This document shows, one piece after another, positions 11,138-20,493 of a stretch of 64,000 nt of DNA. Below the pieces are notes generated by a model, which saw nothing but the letters and a program-made list of their open reading frames with translations, was not told the DNA's origin and did not search any database. This stretch comes from Dactylonectria macrodidyma (lineage: Eukaryota; Ascomycota; Sordariomycetes; Hypocreales; Nectriaceae). The DNA lies in NCBI GenBank assembly GCA_020744425.1, contig JAGMUV010000055.1, positions 103,474 through 167,473 of the forward strand, read 5' to 3'. The translations under genes were made by a program, and so were the position numbers. Positions within the stretch are counted from its first letter, which is position 1, and each line of letters begins with the position of its first letter.

Positions 11138-12895
11138 GACACATCCCACCCAATTGCCAAGTTTTGGTCTCAGGCCCTCTCACAAGAACCACGTGATCCG
11201 CGCGTCTGTTCGCTTAGTGAGTGGGTCTGAGTGCCTGAGGTAAAGTCTAGACTTTACCTCAGCAAGCTCAGACCATTTGCTCGTGCCAAGGCAACGGACG
11301 GGACTATACCTAATCTGTAAAGTCATGTGCACGCTATACCTAATCGGTTTACCTCAGCAGCGCTCAGGCCATTTTGTGGTCGTGCCAAGGCAACGGACCG
11401 CACTAAACCTAATCGGTAAGGTCCTCGACCAAATGGCCTGAGTGCCGTGTCACGGATTTTGAGCCTGAGTCAAGCTATTTCGCCCAAAACAGAAGGCCAT
11501 CTTAAAAGCCATTTTCATTCATAACCACACATCATGCAGTCGATTGAATGGAATTATTCGACTCGCCTACTGCTGTTCTACAATTGATTGAATTTTGGGC
11601 CATGTCAGCCGAAAATCAGCGTCACCAGAGTGCACGTGTTGAATCCGTTCCCGTCTGCACCCCGCCCAGTCCGCAGCGCACTGCTGTTTAAACGCAACCA
11701 AAGCACGTCGTCAAAGGGTTAGAGGCCGCTACAACACAACAGACACGCGAATCCCGACACAGAAGAGTGTTCGTACGATATCTGATGGCATTTCGCTAGC
11801 CTTGGACAATATTTTTCTACGTTCCTTTGGCCTTGGTGATGGAGACGGTGGATGAATGACGATTTTTGCGCGGTTCTGTTCACGACATATTAGCGTTTTT
11901 TACAAGACACAGCTATGGCGTTTTAAAAAGAATTAATTTATAGATAGACTATACCTTGATACACAATTGATTGAAGTTTGGAGCAAATGTAACGTGTTTT
12001 GATGTGGTTATTGATGAATATAAAAAATAGCGATATTGAAGAATCACGAAAAATACATACAAATTGTCGAGTAGTCAGTGTGCTGGGCTGACAGGATCCT
12101 CAGACCATTTACTCGAGTTACCTCAGTGCCTCAGGCCACACTGTTCCGGTGGCGGCTATGCGCGCTTACCAAAGCACGCTAACCCGAACGGGTAACACCT
12201 ACACAGAGGGCCTGAGTCCAATTTGGAAAATTTTTGGTGACGTTGTTGCTCGGTTTGACACGCCGTATTTTCTCTTTTATTATGAAAAATCTTAAAGGTT
12301 TTACTTCAGAATTGTGGATAAAGATAATGGATTTATTGCTACCCTTTTTCTTCTCGAAATACCTTAAAATGGGGGTGTGGCAGTTTCCCAAATTTGGTCA
12401 GTTTATCGATTTCGCGAATTTTGGGTGGAAACATCTTGTATCGAACGACAACGCCACCAAAAATCTGCCAAAATGGACTCAGGCCCTCTGGAGAGGTCTT
12501 GCCCTTTTGGGTAAGAGGCGCCTTGGCGCCTGAGGCAGAGGGCCTGAGAAACTGAGGTAATACTCGAGGAGTTGTAAAAGTAACGTGATCGTTGGCGCTA
12601 GTCCTAATATCGCTAGACTCCTCTTGTAAAATGGTCTGAGCTTGCTGAGGTAACCCGAGATCACGTTACAGTAAAAACGAAACGGGAAGGCTTGGCGTCA
12701 GATTTGTAGTCGGACAACCCCCTGTCGGTTCCCGGGGTAGTAGTCCCCTTCACCTCTCGCTTCGCTTTCAGTTCCGGGGCATTTCTCGAATATCCAACTC
12801 ATGCCCTACCATCATATACCGTGATAGATGAGAAACTGAAAGAGTCGTTTCCATCATTGCATAGATCTCCAGGAATAGAGACCTTGCCTACTAAT
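11138..12895. repeat. Gene-free block of short inverted and direct repeats
   Basis: No credible gene. Two direct repeats (about 11,254-11,322 and 11,347-11,420) share TTACCTCAGC, CGTGCCAAGGCAACGGAC and CCTAATC. A 25-bp inverted pair lies at 11,254-11,278 and 12,628-12,652. A short inverted pair, GTAACGTGATC and GATCACGTTAC, lies near 12,572 and 12,659. The motifs CTCAGGCC/GGCCTGAG and TTACCTCAG recur throughout. The AT-rich core at 11,900-12,450 looks like old transposon debris. Confidence 0.55.
11235..11262. repeat. 28-bp perfect palindrome
   Basis: CTGAGGTAAAGTCT is followed directly by its reverse complement, giving a loop-free 28-bp palindrome centred on TCTAGA. Its right half is the start of the 25-bp sequence repeated in inverted orientation at 12,628-12,652. 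It may be the fused ends of two mobile-element copies. Confidence 0.7.
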
Positions 12896-13532
12896 CCCAC
12901 GAGTGCTCACAAGACAACACCTCGGTAGCTTTTGAGGGGTCAGGCCAATTAAAATGCCGCAAATTAAAGGTACATCTTATTACGCCTTTTTTCTATTATG
13001 ATAGATGTACCAACAGTAGTCATTGTTACATAACGCGACTTGGCACACACTACACCAATATCTCGTCCCTACCCGGATCTTGTTAGCATCACCCGGCCCC
13101 AACGGCTTCCTCCTTTTCTGACCTTTTGACCTCACTTGACCTTGCCGAAAGCCCTGACAGCATACACAATCCACAGGGTTCTTCCGACGGACAAGATTAT
13201 GCTCAATTGGCCGTGTTTGGGTGCCCTCATCGTCCAATTCCTCCCCTGCGCGATATCTCTTCCTTGACTGACTTTCATGACCGTATGTGTTGAATAATGC
13301 ATTATAAATGCACTCTCGCCATTCCCTATGATTCGTATATCGCTTCCAACGTGGCTGCCCGTAACGCTGAAGAAGATAACTATTAACAAGGGCCACATCT
13401 AGGAGGAAGGTCCAGCAAAGTGCCTGCCAAGCACCGCGGCGTAGGGGATGCCTATCTCCTGAGTGCGTGAACACCTGCACAATGTCAATTGCCCCACATG
13501 CCTTCAGGAACCCCGGAAGTACGTGAGGGGTA

Positions 13533-13834
13533 CGGAGGGCCCTTTCAAAAGTCTTGTCCAAGCGCTAAATGCGCCACATCTCTCAATCCTTGTCAGTTAC
13601 CTAAGATACAAGATGTAGAATCCAGCCACAATGAGTTAGCTGCTACGTCCACTATAGTTTTAGGGGTGCTAGGGGGATTATAATCTAACACAGTGAGGAC
13701 AGGCTGCTGTAAAATCAGCAGCCTTCAGCGAATGCCGCACCGTAGAAAGTACTTGATGTACTTAACCCAGCCACAGCTGTTGGGTTTCCTTTTTCGAACT
13801 AGCGCTTGGACAAGACTTTTGAAAGGGCCCTCCG
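13533..13834. mobile_element. 302-bp MITE with TA target duplication
   Basis: Perfect 38-bp inverted repeats lie at 13,530-13,567 and 13,800-13,837, including the TA. The element itself starts CGGAGGGCCCTTTC and is flanked by TA at 13,531-13,532 and 13,835-13,836. The corresponding place in piggyBac-like element 1 reads GGGGTA-CGGAAG with no insert, which supports a TA duplication. The internal ~230 bp has no coding frame. TA duplication points to a Tc1/mariner-type parent. Confidence 0.8.
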
Positions 13835-13902
13835 TACGGAAAGTTTAATCCGTGAAAGATTTTCGTGCCAATTCCCCGCCAAAACACCACCAATTCATTT
13901 TG

Positions 13903-15947
13903 ATGAGAACGATGGAGTCCCCTCCAATTCTTGACGAGATCCGGGTCATCAATCCCTATGATGACAAGAGCTTCCTCGATGAGAGGCACAGCCATCGCAT
14001 TTGGCCAAATGACTCGACCCGGGCCGCGGTTTTTCCGGCCGAAGAGGACCAAGGCACGACCTTCGAGCCCTTCCCAGTGGAACGGCGCGAATTTCACATC
14101 AACACACTGCCCCCAACGCCTCTGAAGCTGTTCCAACTTTTCCTCCCTATATCACTCGTTGAAAAATGGGTCGTCTACACCAAAAGCTGGGTCTCGTGGC
14201 TGAAAATGAACGGCTGAAAATGAACGGCTGGATTGACAGCTGGAAGACCGAAATGAAGCTAACTTCAAAACTCCACAAATGGGAAGGTCCAACGGCTTCA
14301 GAGGTGATGACGATGATTGCAGTGCTTATTTATATGGGTGTGCATAAGGAAAAGAAGATACGAAGCTATTGGGAGAGCCCCAAGCCCGGTATTCAACGGT
14401 CTCAACACTCATTTATTAAGTTCATTTCATACGATAACTTTCAACTTATCCACAGGCACCTTCGCCCCTTTGACCACACCCAAGTTGACGAGACTGCACC
14501 ACTTCCGAAGGTATTCCAAGGCGTTGAAGAGTGGTCTGAGCATATACAAGCCGTATCTATGCGGCTATTCCGGCCTGGATCTCAGCTGGCTATCGATGAG
14601 TGCATAATCCGCTATACGGGCAGAAATGACGCTATCACGACTATCAAAAGCAAGCCCGACCCCGTGGGCTTCAAGATTTGGGTCATAGCCCAGCTGGGCT
14701 TCTTTATTCACTGGCTATGGCATATCAAAGATGCAGAACACGGCGCTGTTGACGTTAAAATTTCAACGCAGACATTATCATCACAACCGTCACAAGCCCG
14801 GCCTAGGAAAAGAAGAAAGGTCTCAGCCAAGGCCGCAGAGAAAGCCCCTGATATAGAAGACAACAATGAAGCAGTGAATTCTACCCAAGCCATCGTTGTT
14901 AGCCTTACAAAAACACTGCCAAAATCGACATATCACGTATTTGTGGATAACCTCTTCTCGTCCCCACCTCTCTTCCGCAACCTCCGCAAACAGGGCTACG
15001 GGGCCACTGGCACAGCTCGTACGAATAGCGGCATCCACGAGGAATTAGCCAGGGATAAGAACGATGACGGTAAGGTAAAAAAAATGTACGAATTTAATGC
15101 CGTCAAGGCGATACCAACCCCTGACAACCAGGTACTGACTTCAAGATACTTTTGGCTGAGAATCCCCTACTAATTCGTCTTCGTGCTGTAACCATAGGTC
15201 AACCAAATCGCTTGGAAGGACAATAAGCTTGTGTTATTCTTATCTACCGTGTTCACTGGTGCCGACGATGAGCGTGTCATCCGACAGAGGAAGAAGCCGT
15301 CATCCAAGAAGTCAGAGGCCAAGCCGATACGCCTTTTTTTTGGTAACGAAGCTATTAAAATGATCAACATACCGACAGTAGCTGCTGCTTATAACGACGA
15401 GATGAACCATGTTGACCGTGGTGACCAATTGAGGTCATATTATAAGTATGATCATGCCCTACGCCGTGGTGCATGGCAGGCACTAGCCTGGACCTTCCTC
15501 CTTGATGTGGCCCTTATTAGCAGCTATGTTGTTCAACTTCACGGGCAGCCAAATTGGAAGAGATATACCAACCACAGAGCGTGGCGAGAGTGCATTTATA
15601 ACGAATTATTTAACGCCTACGGTTACGACAGTCAGGCAAGGAAGCACTACCGAGCAGGAGACGAGCGTGATCTACAAAGCCCTCAATTACAGAGGGAACA
15701 CACCAATCGTGAGATAAATCTCGTCAACCGTCATGTCATGTCAGACTGCCTAGCCTGTCAGGGGTGTCGGCAAGGGCAGGTGAGAGCAAAAGCTCAGAAA
15801 TGGAGCCCTCTTGAAGAGATCACCGGCAATGAGGAGAAAAAGGAGCAAGAGACGCTACGGTCGCAAACTTCGTATGGCTGCCGTATTTGTAATGTAGCAA
15901 TTTGTAAGTCCAAGCATTGCTGGGACTTCTATCACCACCTAATTTAG
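13903..15947 (+). pseudogene. piggyBac-like transposase 2, broken by a 14-bp duplication
   Basis: The first ATG is at 13,903. The frame runs through ILDEIRVINPYDDKSF and FEPFPVERREFHINTLPPTP to a stop at 14,217. The shift is caused by an exact 14-bp tandem duplication at 14,199-14,212 and 14,213-14,226. After it the frame continues with LAIDECIIRYTG and TYHVFVDNLFSS. A 66-nt intron (15,132-15,197) follows, then NHVDRGDQLRSYYKY and the Cys-rich tail (CLACQGCRQGQ, CRICNVAIC). All three catalytic Asp motifs and the intron position match element 1. Loss of one 14-bp unit would restore the frame, so the lesion is simple and probably recent. Confidence 0.8.
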
Positions 15948-17699
15948 CAGAAGAATTTTGTACCTTTAATTTGATGCACTTTAATTGGCTACAACCCCTC
16001 ATCGTGACCTCGTTGCAGGTTTTCACGCACTCAGGAGATACTCATAATATGACCTCAACTGATCACCACGGTCAACATGATTCATTTCTTCGTTATAAGC
16101 AGCAGCGACCGTCGGGATTTGAACTATCTTGACAGCTTCGTCACCAAAGAATTGGCGTATTGGCTTGGCCTCGGGCTTGCGTGACGACGGCTTCCTCCTT
16201 TGGCGTTCAACTCGCTCATCGTCGGCGCCAGTGAACACGGTTGTCATAAATAACACAAGCTTATTGTCTTTCCAAGCGATATGGTTGACCTAGGGATATA
16301 GAATGACGACAGATTAGTAGGGATTTTCAAAGTAAAAGTGTCAGAAATTGGTACCTTATTGTCAGGGGTCGGTATCGCCTTGACCTTGTTAAATTCGTAG
16401 CTTCTCTTGACCTTGCCGTCATTGCCCTTATCCTCTGCCAATTCCTTGTAGATGCCGCTGTTCTTGCGGGTCGTGCCTGTGGCTCCGTGGCCGTGATTCC
16501 GAAGACTGCGGAGGAGACCTGATGACGAGAAGAGGTTATCGATGAAGACATGATATGTCGCTTTTGGCAGTAGATTTGCTAGGGCAATGACGACGGCTTG
16601 GGTCGGGTTCAAGGCAATGGGCTTCTCTTCCCTGGCTAGCTCTTTCCCTGCGGCCTTGGAAGCGCCCCGGCCCTGAGAACGTGTGGATGACTTCTTCTGT
16701 GGAAGCTCGATGCCAACGGGGCCATAAGTCGCATCTCTGATGTGCCAAAGCCAGCGAAGAAAGAAGCCCTGTTGGGCGATAACCCAGATCTTGAATCCCA
16801 CTGGTTCTGGCTTGCCCTTGACCGTTGTTTTGGCGTCACATTTCCCCGTATAACCAACCATGCACTCATCCACGGCAAGGTGAGACCCAGCAGTTAAAAG
16901 CTCGGCTGAGACTGCTTGTATGTGGTTAGACCACTCTTCAATGCCTTGGAACACCTCTGGTAGGTGTTCCTCATCGGTCTCATCGATCTTGGTGTGGTCA
17001 AAAGGGCGGAGATGACGGTGGATGAGCTGAAACTTCCAGTAGGGCATGAACTTGATAAATGAGTGTTCTGCGCCTTGTGAACCGGGCTGAGGGGAACTCC
17101 AATAGGTCTTCAACGTCTTTTCTATGTGTATTCCCATATAAATCAGTATTGCAATAAACAGGTAGATCTCTGAGGCATAGGTTCCTTCCCAAGTTCGCAG
17201 ACGTGATGTTCGACCCATCAGCTTTTTCCAGCTATCCACCCACTCGTTGGCTTTGAGCCACGAGGTCCAGATCTTGGTGTAATGTGCCCATTTCTCAACA
17301 AGGGAAATAGGTAGGAAAAGCTGGAATAGCTCGAGAGGCGTTGGAGGCAGCGTATCGATGTGAAATTCGCGCCTTGGAACGTTGAAAGGTTCAAATTGTG
17401 TGCCTCGGTCTTGGGCAGCCGGGAAAACGACTACGCAGGTGGGGTCATTTGGCCACAGCCGATGACTGTGCTTTGCCTTAATAAAGCTCTTGTCATCATA
17501 GGCATTGAGAGCCTGCGCACCCTCGGGAATCAATTGAGTACTCATTGATGAGATTGAAATGCTTCAGGGGTCTTCCAGTGGTGTTTTTGGGGGGTTAAAA
17601 TGACGGATCAAACTTCCGGTACCCCGCTCGTACTCTCGTCATCGCAGGGGTCATGTAGGGCTAAGTACGGAGGTGTTGTCTTGTGAGCACTCGTGGGAT

Positions 17700-18003
17700 A
17701 AGGGTGTAAGGGAAAGGGAAACCTGCTTGGAAGTTCAACCCCATGGCTTGTGTAGCAGGTGTGATGACTGTCCGCAACGTGATTGTGGATTCAATTGGAT
17801 GCAAAGGAATGACTTAATTATATCCAATGGTGATCGTATAAGAAAAGCTCGGGGTTTGTCCGGCCATATGTCACCGCGACGAATGCCTCCCAAGCAATTA
17901 CCGTCAACAGTGAACCGACATCGAGGTCAAATTCGTGGTAGTCGTGGAGGAGTTGGGATCGGTTGTATAACAGGCTGGTGTTGCAACTTCTGTCCATCTG
18001 TGT
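17700..18003 (+). pseudogene. 3' fragment of the Cys-rich hypothetical gene, copy A
   Basis: The frame KGVRERETCLEVQPHGLCSR to the stop is nearly identical to the C-terminal ~100 residues of the gene at 30,966-31,685. It has no start of its own, because its upstream codons lie on the far side of the piggyBac-like element at 12,782-12,895. One or two residues near the end differ (GWCCNFCPSV against GWCCTFCPSM). Confidence 0.75.
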
Positions 18004-18322
18004 AGACTAAGATTGAGATAATTTCTTGGCTCCAATTTACTTTACTTGTCGGTCCGTGGGAGGACCTTTATGCACGAGGAAGCCTTGTGTGTCGAAGCTA
18101 CGGAAAGCAACTACGTACCAGCTCGGAGCGCCAATCATAGTCACGGGCAAAGGCCCTGGGGTCTACCAATTAAACTCATGAACCTTTCTCCGTCCTAGCC
18201 CGGTCCACTTGTCAATCAAGGAGTGTTATCAGGCTTTGCTCCAAAGTGGACCCTCTCGGACTTGATTGCCTTCGCATCCACATATGGTTAGTGCCGTACT
18301 GTACTGGAACCCCACCTATATT

Positions 18323-18616
18323 ATAAATATACTTTTAAAATATTACCTGGTTTCTACTAGTAAGCCGCTAGTCCGCGAAAGTGCGCACTCTCTCGTCAGG
18401 TCCGCCAACGCTTGGGAAAGTATCATCTCCACCCCCTCCATCTTGGCATGATCGATCCAATCGAGAGTGCATCATCTGTTGGGGATACTGCGTCAGACAG
18501 GATTCACAGGAACCATTCACAAGCACATTCGTCCCTCAGTTCTCCCATCTCGGTGCATCCTGTTGCATCTCAAGGTACCGATAATTGCCCTGCCATAACG
18601 TTAATGCTAATAAATT
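18323..18616. other. Intergenic between copy A and the MOSC gene
   Basis: Nothing recognisable. It includes the 3' flank of the minus-strand MOSC gene. Confidence 0.4.
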
Positions 18617-20026
18617 CTAGTAGTCATTACCCGTTGATCCATAGAGATGTACGCCTTGTTCCAGAACCTCGATCTCATCGCCGACTTCAACGTATAAGCC
18701 TGCTTTCCGTTCCTCAGCCTCGTTCAAACTCCGATCCTCGGGCACGCAATGCATGCCTATGTAGCCAAGCGCCATTCTATTTCCGGATTCGACCGTACGG
18801 TACTCCACTAACGTTGTGCTTGGTTGTGGTCTACCTTTTTTCTTGTGTGGAGGCGGGATGTCTCTGTCAATTGTCCCCGTCCCCGGATCAACGTTAGGCA
18901 TTGTACATCGAGACGTGCGGCACACAACAGACAACGTCGGCGCCACACTAGCTCGCAGTTCCGTACTAGCAATCTTTGGCAGGATGCGATATCGTTTCCA
19001 AGTCTCCTCTGCGTATGCAGGCGTCCCGGTGATCCATATATTTGCGCGGAAACGAAGTGCGTTGAGGGGCTGATTCTCCGGAGGAAGGACCGCCGATACT
19101 GCGTGGACCGAGGACAAGCTGTTAATATTGACAGGTTGCTGATCCGTGTAGCCGTGTACTGCCGGCGAACCAATGTAGTCCAGTGGTGCCAGATTCGTAT
19201 CGGTACGGGTAAGAGAATCCGGCGTACATCGCAGCAGGGTGAGGTTTTGATTCTGTGAGATTCTGAGAAGCTTCTTGAGTTTCGGTAGCGCTGCTGCAAC
19301 AGAAGGGATTTTCCCCATATCGAAGCCTTTTGCATCGCGGTTGTGGATGGTGAATGTCTTTAGCCCAATCTGAAATTCGAGCATTTGGGCGGGTGTAGGG
19401 TGGAGGGGTACGACAAAGGAAAGCTCTGACGTCACGTAGGGCCTCCACGTGTGAAAAAGAGTTTCAAGCTGAGTGGTCCAGCTAGAATCATCCGGGTCTG
19501 GGAATGTCAGAACGACACACCCGCCTGCCTGAACGAGGGGGTCGTGCGGATTGCTCTTCGTTTGCGGAAGCCATAACTCTGTCTGAATCTGGGACATCAT
19601 TGGCTTGGTGCGCTGGCTGATGAATCGCCATCCCGTCCTCGCGTCTGTATCAGTCTTGATGATTTCCGTTGCAAAAGCGAAACATCTGTCGTACATAAAC
19701 CCGGACTTGGTGAGCAAGGCGCGATTCACCTCGATAGGGCCGCATGACTTGATGGGATGGATGTACATCGCCTTGATACGTATCGGTCCACCGGATGTGG
19801 TACCTTCTGGTATGTCGAATTTGGGATCATACTGGTCCGCCATGTTGCTGGCGGATACGCCGAGCCTTCGCAGGTGTCTCAGGTGCCTCGGTGCTATAAA
19901 GACACCTCCAGTGCTGATAACAACCGCTAAGGCAATGCATAGTGGAATAATTAGAGCTATGGCTCCGGAAATGATCGTGGAGGCCTTTAAAGTGGCTTGA
20001 AACCATTGCAGAAGGTGAAGAAGCAT
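18617..20026 (-). CDS. MOSC domain protein (mARC-like)
   Basis: A single 469-codon frame. Residues about 15-45 form a hydrophobic segment (ISGAIALIIPLCIALAVVIS), probably a membrane anchor. A MOSC N-terminal beta-barrel domain follows (IRIKAMYIHPIKSCGPIEVN, YDRCFAFATE, FISQRTKPMM). The C-terminal MOSC domain contains LNALRFRANIWITGTPAY and a Cys in SRCTMPNVDPGTG, at the position expected for the molybdenum ligand of mARC-type amidoxime-reducing proteins. The likely role is a molybdenum-cofactor oxidoreductase that reduces N-hydroxylated compounds, working with cytochrome b5 and its reductase at a membrane; this is inferred from the family. It is divergent from the PLP enzyme at 20,494, with about 470 bp between the start codons. 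Confidence 0.85.
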   Translation of the reverse strand: MLLHLLQWFQATLKASTIISGAIALIIPLCIALAVVISTGGVFIAPRHLRHLRRLGVSASNMADQYDPKFDIPEGTTSGGPIRIKAMYIHPIKSCGPIEVNRALLTKSGFMYDRCFAFATEIIKTDTDARTGWRFISQRTKPMMSQIQTELWLPQTKSNPHDPLVQAGGCVVLTFPDPDDSSWTTQLETLFHTWRPYVTSELSFVVPLHPTPAQMLEFQIGLKTFTIHNRDAKGFDMGKIPSVAAALPKLKKLLRISQNQNLTLLRCTPDSLTRTDTNLAPLDYIGSPAVHGYTDQQPVNINSLSSVHAVSAVLPPENQPLNALRFRANIWITGTPAYAEETWKRYRILPKIASTELRASVAPTLSVVCRTSRCTMPNVDPGTGTIDRDIPPPHKKKGRPQPSTTLVEYRTVESGNRMALGYIGMHCVPEDRSLNEAEERKAGLYVEVGDEIEVLEQGVHLYGSTGNDY

Positions 20027-20390
20027 TCTTTCAGAAAGGGCGGGTGGGAGTTTTGGAGTTTCTAGATGAAAAAGTGCGGCGACGTGATGATTCTGGTTCA
20101 GGCTGTTGCTTCGGTTATTTACGATTCTAGATTCCCGAAGTGACCCGTTTGGGGCTCTGGGACTGACTCTTACACAATGAGCTAATCTTTGGGGAGTTTG
20201 GCGTCATGCATCTCTTGCCTCGGGACTTCCTCTTCGAGCCTCTCGTTCTCCCCTGTGACACAAGGAAAAAATGGGCACTGTCACGCCCTATTGTCGACGG
20301 GAGGGCGCGCCGAACCTCGAGTAGTGCCTTAGAGCCGTCATGAGGGGTTGTCTCAAGCCACGAATCGGTCGGATGGATCCATGGATCCAA

Positions 20391-20401
20391 GGGTATATAA
20401 A
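20391..20401 (+). promoter_or_regulatory. TATA-like box for the PLP enzyme gene
   Basis: GGTATATAAAG lies about 95 bp upstream of the ATG at 20,494, inside the shared divergent promoter. The spacing suits a fungal gene with a short leader. The assignment rests on sequence and position only. Confidence 0.4.
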
Positions 20402-20493
20402 GACAAGACTCAGGGTAATTAGTATCCCATAGCCCCCCAATGACCCCACTATTACCTTGACGTGTGCCCTCATTCTTCTTGTCCCGTTTCAAA

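Larger units (their letters stand above)
13456..16037 (+). mobile_element. piggyBac-like DNA transposon 2 (inner)
   Basis: Ends are inverted repeats matching at 23 of 24 positions, beginning CTCCTGAGTGCGTGAA. AT flanks both sides (13,454-13,455 and 16,038-16,039). It lies inside the transposase gene of element 1, in opposite orientation. Its ends resemble those of element 1 in the GAGTGC core, and its 3' non-coding region is also similar (GTACCTTTAATTTG), so the two are related families. It carries its own, now broken, transposase and a MITE near its left end. Confidence 0.85.
12980..17545 (-). pseudogene. piggyBac-like transposase 1, split by a nested transposon
   Basis: The 5' part runs from ATG 17,545 to 16,355, then a 65-nt intron (16,354-16,290, GT-AG), then 16,289 to 16,040. 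The 3' part resumes at about 13,455 and ends at 12,980. Catalytic Asp motifs of the DDE_Tnp_1_7 family are visible: HLAVDECMVGYTG, TYHVFIDNLFSS and NHVDRGDQLRSYY. The C-terminus has the Cys-rich zinc-binding tail (CVCCQG, then CSVCQVALC and a further C) typical of piggyBac transposases. If element 2 and one AT are removed, the codons on both sides fall into the same frame. Apart from that insertion I see no stop or frameshift, so the gene was probably functional until interrupted. Confidence 0.8.
12896..17697 (-). mobile_element. piggyBac-like DNA transposon 1 (outer)
   Basis: The terminal inverted repeats are 28 bp and perfect, starting CCCACGAGTGCTCACAAGAC at both ends (12,896 inward and 17,697 inward). 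The dinucleotide AT flanks both sides (12,894-12,895 and 17,698-17,699). Removing the element and one AT gives exactly the sequence in the uninterrupted copy near 31,270-31,285. It carries a minus-strand DDE_Tnp_1_7-type transposase gene that is interrupted by a second element at 13,456-16,037. Without that insert it would be about 2.2 kb long. Classical piggyBac elements duplicate TTAA; here only AT is supported. Confidence 0.85.
12782..18322. other. Duplicated segment, copy A (split by transposons)
   Basis: 12,782-12,895 plus 17,700-18,322 (737 bp together) match the reverse complement of 30,649-31,384 (736 bp) almost base for base. The match covers the 3' part of a gene encoding a Cys-rich protein (CSRCDDCPQRDC) and its 3' flank. 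Here the gene lacks its 5' part and is split by a 4.8-kb piggyBac-like element, so this copy is dead. The other copy gives the exact empty site. Confidence 0.85.

Noticed and set aside
12980..13561. A separate small gene starting at 13,561
   Set aside because: Its first ~35 codons come from the MITE repeat and the end of element 2; only the part below 13,455 is real coding sequence of transposase 1.
13762..14136. Minus-strand frame opposite the start of transposase 2
   Set aside because: It mirrors conserved transposase codons and runs into the MITE repeat; no independent support.
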